The translations under genes were made by a program, and so were the position numbers. Positions 1-4,345 of a stretch of DNA of 5,563 nt are shown here, piece by piece; positions within the stretch are counted from its first letter, which is position 1, and every line of letters begins with the position of its first letter. The stretch is taken from contig CALNBM010000039.1 in the NCBI GenBank assembly GCA_937874195.1, forward strand, positions 1-5,563. The letters are read 5' to 3'. The notes below the pieces were generated by a model that was not told the DNA's origin, did no database searches, and worked only from the letters and a program-made list of their open reading frames with translations. Source of the stretch: an uncultured Clostridia bacterium (GTDB lineage: Bacteria > Bacillota > Clostridia > Christensenellales > UBA1242).

Positions 1-53
1 TCGGCTAGTGCTTGATGGATAATGCTTAGTGCTAATAATTGGTATGGTGTCAT
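1..53 (-). CDS. Partial 5' end of an unknown gene, first of the putative late transcript
   Basis: Only the first 17 complete codons are in the window, reading MTPYQLLALSIIHQALA, and the gene continues past the left edge. The start is supported by AAGGAG at 59-64, 5 bases before the ATG. The visible residues would form one amphipathic helix. The gene follows the late-regulator candidate, a promoter-like element and a terminator-like hairpin, where Gram-positive phages usually begin the packaging (late) genes, but 17 residues are too few to assign a product. It could be a small helical phage protein upstream of the terminase genes. The start is well supported; the function is unknown. Confidence 0.6.
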   Translation of the reverse strand, partial: MTPYQLLALSIIHQALA

Positions 54-69
54 ATTTTCTCCTTACAAC

Positions 70-95
70 AAAAAAGCGACACACCCCGCATCGCT
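70..95 (-). terminator. Intrinsic terminator-like hairpin in the leader of the next gene
   Basis: On the minus strand AGCGATGC and GTGTCGCT pair into an 8-bp stem around a GGGGT loop, followed at once by six T. Two of the pairs are G-U wobbles. They pair only in minus-strand RNA and become A-C mismatches on the other strand, so the structure is directional. It lies 77 bases after the 105-residue gene and ends 16 bases before the start codon of the next gene, so no promoter fits between them. It may end early transcripts, or act as an attenuator that must be read through. The wobbles make it a medium-strength terminator. Confidence 0.72.
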
Positions 96-117
96 CTTTG
101 CATTTCTTTACATTTAC

Positions 118-146
118 ATTATAACATGGCATTGTTTAGATTTAAC
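118..146 (-). promoter_or_regulatory. Extended -10 promoter with weak -35 (putative activator-dependent late promoter)
   Basis: The minus strand has a perfect TATAAT (118-123) preceded by TG and one base (124-126), an extended -10 element. Seventeen bases upstream the -35 position (141-146) reads GTTAAA, only three of six matches to consensus. The predicted start is near 111. A strong -10 with a poor -35 is typical of activator-dependent promoters, and a tandem repeat lies directly upstream. It follows the 105-residue gene and precedes the partial gene at the left edge. It is the best candidate for the promoter switched on by the regulator encoded at 551-976, but that link is inferred. Confidence 0.6.
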
Positions 147-163
147 AGGACATTAGAGGACAT
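147..163 (-). repeat. Tandem ATGTCCT direct repeat, 10-base period (putative activator site)
   Basis: The minus strand carries ATGTCCT at 157-163 and again at 147-153, with a three-base spacer, so the copies are one helical turn apart on the same DNA face. They occupy about -36 to -52 from the predicted start at 111, abutting the -35 position, as for a class II activator site. I saw no other ATGTCCT in either orientation in the window. The likely binder is the DUF1492/ArpU-like protein encoded upstream, which is inference. Confidence 0.5.
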
Positions 164-171
164 CTTTATTT

Positions 172-489
172 TTAATTCCAATCATCAGGAACTATAACTG
201 TTATCCCATATTCTAAATCATAAACAGTTCCGCTTTTTCCCTGTAGTTTTGATACATCATCATTTTTATTATAAACTACTTTCTTAAAATCAATCTCTTT
301 TGAGACATCGTTTGTCTTGCACTCATTTTTTTTTAAAATTCTCAATTGAACAAAGGACAAATCAGAATGAAACGGCTTTGGGAAACCACGATTATCTAAC
401 CATTCACAAATAACAACTTCACCATTTTCATATTTGATAATTCCTTTGTTTTTTCCTGTTAGGTTTTTTAAATTTTTATAACTACTCAT
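172..489 (-). CDS. Unknown 105-residue protein with two KOW/SH3-like motifs
   Basis: I do not recognise this protein. The ATG is preceded by GGGAGG with six bases between. Two segments resemble each other: residues 10-33 (LTGKNKG...NGEVVICEW) and 82-105 (LQGKSGTV...YGITVIVPDDW). Both follow the pattern L-x-G-K, a glycine, a hydrophobic strand, a turn glycine and a V-rich strand, as in KOW or SH3-like barrels. The middle (about 51-80) is lysine-, asparagine- and aspartate-rich. There is no signal peptide or membrane span. The gene has its own good promoter at 521-550 and a terminator-like hairpin downstream at 70-95, unlike the coupled genes upstream, which suggests a separately expressed cassette (moron-like). 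A nucleic-acid-binding or accessory role is only a guess from the fold resemblance. Confidence 0.8.
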   Translation of the reverse strand: MSSYKNLKNLTGKNKGIIKYENGEVVICEWLDNRGFPKPFHSDLSFVQLRILKKNECKTNDVSKEIDFKKVVYNKNDDVSKLQGKSGTVYDLEYGITVIVPDDWN

Positions 490-520
490 ACACTTCCTCC
501 CTTGTTTTTTATTTAATTAC

Positions 521-550
521 ATTCTATCATACAAAGAAGTACTGTATCAA
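521..550 (-). promoter_or_regulatory. Sigma-70/SigA-type promoter for the 105-residue gene
   Basis: On the minus strand TTGATA (545-550) and TAGAAT (521-526) are 18 bases apart, and a TG one base before the -10 makes it extended. The -35 starts right after the regulator stop codon (551-553). The predicted start is near 514, giving a leader of about 25 bases that holds the GGGAGG site. Within the spacer, ATACA and TGTAT (529-547) form a 5-bp inverted repeat that could be an operator, though it is short enough to be chance. Confidence 0.6.
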
Positions 551-976
551 CTATAACTTTAAATAATTATCTCTTGCTGCTTGTTCCAATCTCCTAACGT
601 GGCGCACACTATAATGCAATTTGTTATCTGCCAACTGCTCCTGTGTTTGCATGTCTATATAGCGCGCATAGAGTATGTAAGAGTATGTTTGATTTTTCTC
701 CCCAACCTTTCGTATCTTGTTAAAAATTTCATTTTCTAAACCCCAATACTCCCGCTCACACGCTTTAACGACCTTGCGCTGTTCGTGGTGCATGTCCGCA
801 ATATTTATAAACTTATCCTCTGTTGTATTAAGCCTACCACCATCAACTTTCGGCGCACTTTCGTCAGAGCTATTGATTAAACATAGGCTTTCAGTTAACT
901 TATTTAACCTGTCCTGTTCTATTTCTAGTTTTCGTTTAAGATTTCGCAACTCATCAAATTCTTTTATCCTTTCCAC
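551..976 (-). CDS. DUF1492/ArpU-like phage late-gene transcriptional regulator
   Basis: This 141-residue protein matches the pattern of the DUF1492/ArpU/RinA-like activators that turn on packaging and lysis genes in Gram-positive phages. Residues 5-35 are a heptad-like helix, residues 44-55 contain the family-like KVDGGR segment, and 62-93 is a second long helix. Residues 98-137 resemble a sigma-70 region 4 helix-turn-helix: ILYARYID, then QEQLADN, then YSVRHVRRLEQAA as the likely recognition helix. The start is GTG, with GGAG eight bases before it, and the preceding membrane-protein gene ends 5 bases upstream. Its place as last gene of the early run is typical of the family. A likely target is the promoter and repeat at 118-163. 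The family assignment is from recognised motifs, not a search. Confidence 0.78.
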   Translation of the reverse strand: MERIKEFDELRNLKRKLEIEQDRLNKLTESLCLINSSDESAPKVDGGRLNTTEDKFINIADMHHEQRKVVKACEREYWGLENEIFNKIRKVGEKNQTYSYILYARYIDMQTQEQLADNKLHYSVRHVRRLEQAARDNYLKL

Positions 977-981
977 TTAAC

Positions 982-1251
982 CTACTCCTTTTTCTTTTTT
1001 CCACAAACTTTTCTCAAGCCCACAGCTAATGCTAACTGCAACGGTACTGCGGGCGTAAATGGTCCTGCCCAGAATAATATAATTGCACTACACGCTGTCC
1101 AGTAATATGGAGTGATAATTAGTGCAAGCACTGCAAATACTATTACGGGCGACCAGAAAATTATTTCTGCAACTAATATCCAAAGTATCATATCCTTTTT
1201 AAACACATTGTCCCTTAACCACCGCCACACTACTAATAATTTATCTTTCAC
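982..1251 (-). CDS. Small two-span membrane protein, unknown function
   Basis: The 89-residue product has a basic, Trp-containing N-terminus (residues 1-20), then two hydrophobic spans at about 22-46 and 51-78, joined by a short turn (TPYYW), and a Lys-rich tail (KKKKE). Positive charge at both ends predicts both termini in the cytoplasm, with a hairpin in the membrane. The start is GTG; its G is shared with the TAG stop of the preceding gene (TAGTG), so translation is probably coupled, with AGGA seven bases upstream. Two spans recall a holin, but holins normally lie among late lysis genes, and this gene is in the early run without an endolysin nearby. Other options are superinfection exclusion or a membrane-stress function. 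None is shown by the sequence. Confidence 0.75.
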   Translation of the reverse strand: MKDKLLVVWRWLRDNVFKKDMILWILVAEIIFWSPVIVFAVLALIITPYYWTACSAIILFWAGPFTPAVPLQLALAVGLRKVCGKKKKE

Positions 1252-1442
1252 TATTTTTTCCTATTCTCCGCCTGTTCCAAAACCGCTTCTTTAAATTCTT
1301 GCAATCGGTTATAGATTAATTCTTGTTTCTCTATAAAAGGGAAGCTGTCAATCTCGCTTTGTAACTTTGCACTTAAATCCCAAATCCCATTACTGTAATT
1401 CTCGTCATTGTTGGGGTCTTGCAATAAATCATAAGTTTTCAT
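1251..1442 (-). CDS. Unknown 63-residue small phage protein
   Basis: I do not recognise this gene. The product begins MKTYDLLQDPNNDENYSN, a polar and probably flexible stretch, followed by a helical region (about residues 21-60) rich in Glu, Lys and Leu that could form an amphipathic helix or short coiled coil. There is no membrane span or cysteine. The ATG is preceded by AAGGAAGG with short spacing and lies inside the end of the upstream zinc-ribbon gene (14-base overlap). Its stop shares one base with the GTG of the membrane-protein gene. The tight coupling on both sides supports a real gene of the same operon. Confidence 0.65.
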   Translation of the reverse strand: MKTYDLLQDPNNDENYSNGIWDLSAKLQSEIDSFPFIEKQELIYNRLQEFKEAVLEQAENRKK

Positions 1443-1776
1443 TTTTCACCTTCCTTTTAATTTTTACCCCACAGTTCGGGCAATAATTCATATATTTATC
1501 CGTCCAAAAAATTTGATGCACAACAGCTCTGCCACATTCGCAATCGTCAGTATCACACCCAACAACTATCTCTTTAATTAAATTATTTAAATTGTAACTA
1601 CAACAACTGCAAATGTTATATTCGTTTGATATTAATTCACACTCTTTATGGTTGGGTTCGTCTAGTTGTTCAATTATGTTTAAACACCGCCTAAATGCAA
1701 TTGCTTCTCTTGGCTCAATCCGTTCGATATTATTTCTTATTTTTTCTATCTCTTCAATCAATTCTTGTTTATTCAT
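1429..1776 (-). CDS. Zinc-ribbon-like small phage protein
   Basis: The product has 115 residues. Residues 1-38 are helical and charged. The C-terminal half has nine cysteines: C46, C56, C58, C59, C74, C79, C81, C99 and C102. The CECG at 79-82 and the YCPNCG at 98-103 look like the two knuckles of a treble-clef or zinc-ribbon site, with the last pair in the form common to small phage zinc ribbons. The extra cysteines at 56-74 could bind a second metal. The tail is basic (KIKRKVK), which would suit contact with nucleic acid. AAAGGAG lies seven bases or so before the ATG, which overlaps the end of the upstream gene by 8 bases. The specific role is unknown; a DNA- or protein-binding accessory factor is inferred. 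Confidence 0.72.
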   Translation of the reverse strand: MNKQELIEEIEKIRNNIERIEPREAIAFRRCLNIIEQLDEPNHKECELISNEYNICSCCSYNLNNLIKEIVVGCDTDDCECGRAVVHQIFWTDKYMNYCPNCGVKIKRKVKNENL

Positions 1777-2077
1777 CGCTTTCTCCTTTTAACTCTGCCA
1801 ATAATTGGTCGATGTTATCTCTAAATATAAATTTTGCGTTCTCGTATTCATCTCTAACGATAGCACGCTCTTTTTCGTTTAATTCTGTATCGTGAAAGAA
1901 GATTATTGGAGAGTTATCAAATCTTGCTCTTAACTCCTCCAACTTCTCAACAGCGACCTTGTTCTGCTCGGATTTGAGTTGTTTAACTTCACTTTGAAAT
2001 TGTTCTAATTCGGCTCTATTCATTCCCCACGGACATTCAACCTTGTTTAAAAATTCATCGATTAGTTTTCTTTTCAT
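1769..2077 (-). CDS. Unknown 102-residue helical protein, probable coiled coil
   Basis: I do not recognise a family. Residues 20-52 (RAELEQFQSEVKQLKSEQNK and on) are charged with Leu/Val at heptad-like spacing, suggesting a coiled coil. A short hydrophobic strand follows at about 54-61 (NSPIIFFH), then a second charged helix at 64-97. The tail is acidic. The ATG has GGAG seven bases upstream and overlaps the end of the previous gene by 23 bases, while its own end overlaps the zinc-ribbon gene by 8, so it is embedded in a coupled series. A scaffold or partner-binding role is possible, but nothing in the sequence fixes it. Confidence 0.65.
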   Translation of the reverse strand: MKRKLIDEFLNKVECPWGMNRAELEQFQSEVKQLKSEQNKVAVEKLEELRARFDNSPIIFFHDTELNEKERAIVRDEYENAKFIFRDNIDQLLAELKGESDE

Positions 2078-2321
2078 CTTCCAACTCCTCTACCTCATAA
2101 TCTCTAAGTGATATTTCTATTTTCTGAATTGCCGAACTAGGAACAAAAAACATATGCACATCTGATTTTAAAACACATTTATCCTTTATTAAATAGATAC
2201 CTTTTCCTTTTCTAATTAAATTCGAAACAAATTTAGTGTATTTTTTAAATGATTTTTTAGTTCGTATATCAATATCAATTTTTTCATTAAAAGTAGTTAT
2301 TTTCAATTTATAATGATTCAC
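2055..2321 (-). CDS. Unknown 88-residue basic protein with acidic tail (GTG start)
   Basis: I chose the GTG at 2321 over the in-frame ATG at 2339 because GGAGG (2331-2335) lies 9 bases before the GTG, while no ribosome site precedes the ATG. The product, starting MNHYKLKITTF, has a basic N-terminal part (residues 18-49, many Lys) and a strand-rich middle including MFFVPSSAIQKIEI at about 57-70. The last 18 residues are strongly acidic. The ending V-P-S-S-A-I-x-K-I-E-I resembles small beta-rich phage proteins, but I cannot name a family. The gene overlaps the upstream 32-residue ORF by 14 bases and the downstream gene by 23. Coupled translation is likely. Confidence 0.65.
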   Translation of the reverse strand: MNHYKLKITTFNEKIDIDIRTKKSFKKYTKFVSNLIRKGKGIYLIKDKCVLKSDVHMFFVPSSAIQKIEISLRDYEVEELEDEKKTNR

Positions 2322-2406
2322 CTTCCACTTCCTCCACATAGCACCAACTTTGCGGCGCTTTTGTTAATATTTTTTTCTTTGGCTTAAATGTTTCTTTAAC
2401 TATCAC
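2308..2406 (-). CDS. Short ORF of 32 residues between the YopX gene and the 88-residue gene
   Basis: A GTG at 2406 is preceded by GGAGGT (2411-2416), 4 bases away and inside the last codons of the YopX gene. It reads 32 codons to TAA at 2308: MIVKETFKPKKKILTKAPQS, then WCYVEEVEGESL. The N-terminus is basic and the C-terminus acidic. It overlaps the YopX gene by 11 bases and the 88-residue gene by 14, filling a gap that otherwise would be the only unfilled interval in this tightly packed section. I see no known domain. A leader that only couples translation of the next gene is an alternative. The ribosome site and the exact bridging of the gap favour a real small gene. Confidence 0.55.
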   Translation of the reverse strand: MIVKETFKPKKKILTKAPQSWCYVEEVEGESL

Positions 2407-2833
2407 AATTACCTCCATTAAAAATATTGCCGATGACTTCATAAGAATCAAAATCACAAGCATCTGCAAAATCATCATTGTCATCATCTTCGTGTCCGCT
2501 TTTTATACCTTTATATTCTGCATAAAACATAGCATTTTCTTTATCCCAAACAACTATTAAGTTATAACTTCCATAAGCTCTTAAAATATCATTCTCAAAA
2601 ATCAGTTTGCCGTTTTTGTCTTCAAGTCCTGTGCATTGCGACACTGTGTTTGGGTCTACTTTATAAATTCCAGTCCATACAATCTCTCCACTTTCTAAAA
2701 AAGTATAACTTCTAATTGTGTAATTGTTTACACCAGTTACTGGGTAAAAATTTGGTTCTATTGCAAAATATCCCTCTACCCACTCGCCATTATCTTTTCT
2801 CTTCGCCTTAAACAGCCCTATGTTTTCTCTCAT
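2396..2833 (-). CDS. yopX: YopX family phage protein
   Basis: The 145-residue product matches the YopX family, named after Bacillus phage SPbeta YopX and common in phages of Gram-positive bacteria. Landmarks in order: FKAKRKDNGEWVEGYF (8-23); IYKVDPNTVSQCTGLEDKNG (56-75), the most typical family stretch; KLIFENDILR (76-85); a beta strand with VVWD (94-97); and the closing YEVIGNIFNGG (131-141). The length fits the family. An acidic run (EDDDNDDFADACDFD, 115-129) sits in a variable position before the last strand. The biochemical role of YopX proteins is not established. GAGG lies eight bases before the ATG, in a 29-base gap after the 49-residue gene. The gene symbol is by family only. Confidence 0.88.
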   Translation of the reverse strand: MRENIGLFKAKRKDNGEWVEGYFAIEPNFYPVTGVNNYTIRSYTFLESGEIVWTGIYKVDPNTVSQCTGLEDKNGKLIFENDILRAYGSYNLIVVWDKENAMFYAEYKGIKSGHEDDDNDDFADACDFDSYEVIGNIFNGGNCDS

Positions 2834-2862
2834 AATTTATACCTCATTTTTATTTAATTGTT

Positions 2863-3012
2863 CTATTTTAATTTTCTCCTTGCATCTTCTAAATAAATTG
2901 GCACATAGTCTTTAATAGCCATGTCTCGTGTCATTTGGCAAGTAAATGTCAGTGCCTCGATTAATGCTTCTTTGTAAACTTCTAATTCAAACTCTAATTC
3001 TTTTTGTGTCAT
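2863..3012 (-). CDS. Unknown 49-residue helical protein
   Basis: The frame opens upstream to 3099 inside the pentapeptide-protein gene, but the ATG at 3012 is the better start: AAAAGGAG lies 11 bases before it, and the longer version would overlap the preceding gene by 50 bases. The product starts MTQKELEFELEVYKEALIEA and appears nearly all helical, with one Cys in CQMTRD and a basic end (ARRKLK). I do not recognise a family. It sits between the pentapeptide-repeat protein and YopX. The 37-base gap upstream holds a 9-codon ORF that ends just past the ribosome site, which may affect its translation. Confidence 0.6.
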   Translation of the reverse strand: MTQKELEFELEVYKEALIEALTFTCQMTRDMAIKDYVPIYLEDARRKLK

Positions 3013-3017
3013 AACAA

Positions 3018-3061
3018 TTACATCTCCTTTTCGTTGTTTTCTCTCATTTTTATACATCCTC
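3018..3061 (-). repeat. Partial copy of the YopX start region with a 9-codon ORF
   Basis: The minus strand of 3035-3061 reads GAGG, then TATAAA after three extra bases, then ATGAGAGAAAACA. The YopX gene begins with nearly the same block at 2821-2845, and the last 13 bases, from the ATG on, are identical. Here the ATG at 3047 opens only nine codons (MRENNEKEM) and stops at 3018-3020. Its last codons form the AAGGAG ribosome site of the 49-residue gene. It may be a remnant of a duplicated or exchanged gene start, or a leader peptide. Confidence 0.4.
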
Positions 3062-3832
3062 TTTCTCAATGCCTGTAATGTCGCAGAACACTTCCACATT
3101 AAAATTCGGCATTGATTTTATTATATCTTTATTTTCAACACTCATATTTGCCCACCACTTTTTACAAGCGTCTTCGTACGAATAAGTTACTAATTTATCA
3201 TCGCACCATTCCGTTAGTTCAAAATCACTTGAACAAATTGCGTCCCAGTATTTTGAATTATAAAATTCCGTAAGCGTCATATCTGTTTGAATATTAAAGA
3301 TATTAATGTTAGGCTCAATGTTACAAAAAACTCCATTCGAATTGTGCGTTTTATTAAAAGCACCTGTGTTATTGTTGCCAGAGTTGCAGCGACCTGTGTT
3401 AAAGTCGCCAGAGTTGTAGTTGCCTGTGTTGCGTATGCCAGAGTTCCCGTGGCCTGTGTTGTAGCGACCTGTGTTATTGTTGCCAGAGTTAAACAGTCCA
3501 GCATTTCCACCAGTTAAACCTTTTGCAACATTCAACTCTTCGCCAATTAATTCTCTAACGATTTTAATATGGTCACTTCCAATTTTGTCTCCATCTTCAA
3601 CCAACTCTCCAAGTGGTTCAATTATGCAAAATCTGTTATTTTCTTCAACTTCGCATGAATAATAACTATGTACTTTTGCCAGGCTATCACAAAAGTGAAA
3701 TACTGTATCCGTGCATAATTCTAATTTTTTATCGCCGTTATCAATTTTATATTCTTTGCCAATCTCAAATTGATAGTCTCTGCATTTTAAATCTTTATTG
3801 AAACCTTTTATAAAAATTCTTTTGTTTTTCAT
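3050..3832 (-). CDS. Phage pentapeptide-repeat protein (DUF7666-like N-terminus, XNXGX repeats)
   Basis: The 260-residue protein has three parts. Residues 1-100 form a globular region starting MKNKRIFIKGFNKDLKCRDY with FEIGKEYKI, as in the DUF7666-type N-terminal domain of phage proteins. Residues 110-160 hold about ten five-residue units with N-[TS]-G at the core (NAG, then NSG and NTG alternating), the XNXGX class of pentapeptide repeat, which should form a beta-helix. Residues 166-260 form a C-terminal domain with FCNIEPNINIFN, MTLTEFYN, TEWC, DACKKWWANMS and IPNFN-like SMPNFNVEVFCDITGIE. The three-part layout is a recurring one in phage accessory genes; the cellular role is unknown. GGAG precedes the ATG by 6 bases. 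The repeat number looks recently changed (see the repeat entry). Confidence 0.85.
   Translation of the reverse strand: MKNKRIFIKGFNKDLKCRDYQFEIGKEYKIDNGDKKLELCTDTVFHFCDSLAKVHSYYSCEVEENNRFCIIEPLGELVEDGDKIGSDHIKIVRELIGEELNVAKGLTGGNAGLFNSGNNNTGRYNTGHGNSGIRNTGNYNSGDFNTGRCNSGNNNTGAFNKTHNSNGVFCNIEPNINIFNIQTDMTLTEFYNSKYWDAICSSDFELTEWCDDKLVTYSYEDACKKWWANMSVENKDIIKSMPNFNVEVFCDITGIEKEDV
3353..3505 (-). repeat. Coding tandem array of 15-base units (pentapeptide repeats)
   Basis: Ten 15-base units encode the N-x-G core. NTG is always written AACACAGG and NSG is always AACTCTGG, so the cores are conserved at the codon level and only the two variable codons differ. T and S units alternate except for one NTG-NTG step, giving a 30-base higher-order repeat. 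A perfect 24-base copy occurs at 3362-3385 and at 3467-3490, seven units apart. This points to recent expansion by unequal exchange or slippage. Confidence 0.85.
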
Positions 3833-3869
3833 TATTTACTCCTTTAATTATCAACTAAATTTTTGTTTT

Positions 3870-4223
3870 TCACTGTTCGAATTTTTGCCATAGTGGTTTT
3901 GGGTGGTAGTCGTCAAAATCGTATTCCTCTGCTTCGTTAAAAGCATCTTTCGCCTCGTCTTCAAAATAATCGTGCAATTCTTCTTTAAACTCTTCAAAAA
4001 GAAATTCTATCAAACTGCATTCTTCTTCTAACGGTTCGCCTAAAAACCAGTCTATTATCCAGTAAGCTTTTGTAACATGCACCATTACATCATCTTTTCC
4101 TATTTGAAAATATTGACGCAAAATTTTCTTTAATGCTTTGTTTAGCTCATAATCCTCAATAGCATAATTAAAAACCATTTCACCTGCTTTTCCATTAAAC
4201 TTATAATTTAATTCGTGTTTCAT
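3870..4223 (-). CDS. Unknown highly acidic 117-residue protein
   Basis: I do not recognise a family. The product has 29 Asp/Glu against 13 Lys/Arg. Residues 61-110 alone carry 20 acidic and 3 basic residues, with aromatic and hydrophobic residues spaced as in amphipathic helices (EEECSLIEFLFEEFKEEL, then HDYFEDEAKDAF). The N-terminal half (MKHELNYKFNGKAGEMVFNY, then KKILRQYFQ) is more neutral, and there is a WIIDWF patch at about 55-60. Such proteins can mimic DNA, for example anti-restriction proteins, but acidic phage proteins also have other roles. AAGGA lies nine bases before the ATG, a weaker site than its neighbours. It follows a 117-base gap with a broken small ORF and precedes the pentapeptide gene by 37 bases. 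Confidence 0.72.
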   Translation of the reverse strand: MKHELNYKFNGKAGEMVFNYAIEDYELNKALKKILRQYFQIGKDDVMVHVTKAYWIIDWFLGEPLEEECSLIEFLFEEFKEELHDYFEDEAKDAFNEAEEYDFDDYHPKPLWQKFEQ

Positions 4224-4228
4224 AAATC

Positions 4229-4345
4229 TTAATCCTTTTTTGTTTTATTTTCTAACCAGTCATCTTGTATTGTTGAAATCCAACCACAATGAACCGCTTT
4301 TATTGTTCCGTCTGGTCTATGAAATTTTTGTGCATGTCCGCTACT
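4229..4345 (-). pseudogene. Possible broken small gene in the 4224-4340 gap
   Basis: One minus-strand frame is open from 4345 to a TAA at 4229 and reads protein-like: SGHAQKFHRPDG, then TIKAVHCGWISTIQDDW and a charged tail LENKTKKD. It has no ATG, GTG or TTG start after the preceding in-frame stop. An ATG at 4333-4335 lies in another frame; adding a single A to the run of five A (minus strand, 4325-4329) would join it to this frame as a 35-residue protein. No ribosome site is obvious before that ATG. The stretch may be a frameshifted gene, the tail of a gene lost by recombination, or chance. Nothing else was seen in this gap. Confidence 0.35.

Noticed and set aside
717..980. Open frame of 87 codons on the plus strand opposite the late regulator
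   Set aside because: It is antisense to a well-supported gene, lacks a good ribosome site, and its composition mirrors the minus-strand codons. The same holds for other plus-strand frames such as 1112-1294, 1695-1895, 3471-3662, 4879-5070 and 5240-5440.
982..1251. Holin assignment for the two-span membrane protein
   Set aside because: The topology would allow it, but it lies in the early accessory run before the late regulator and has no endolysin beside it.
2322..2339. ATG at 2339 as start of the 88-residue gene
   Set aside because: No ribosome site lies before it, while GGAGG at 2331-2335 is well spaced for the GTG at 2321.
3353..3505. CRISPR-like array of short regular repeats
   Set aside because: Repeat cores are only 8 bases with 7-base gaps, in frame within a pentapeptide-repeat gene, with no spacer-sized unique segments and no cas genes.
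3277..3517. Low-complexity frames on both strands over the pentapeptide array (3277-3510 minus, 3287-3517 plus)
   Set aside because: They are by-products of the 15-base repeat read in other frames, since 15 is a multiple of three and keeps every frame open. The frame with the recognised flanking domains is the real one.
4224..4340. Internal promoter in the widest gap
   Set aside because: No pair of -35 and -10 boxes with 16-18 base spacing was convincing on the minus strand.
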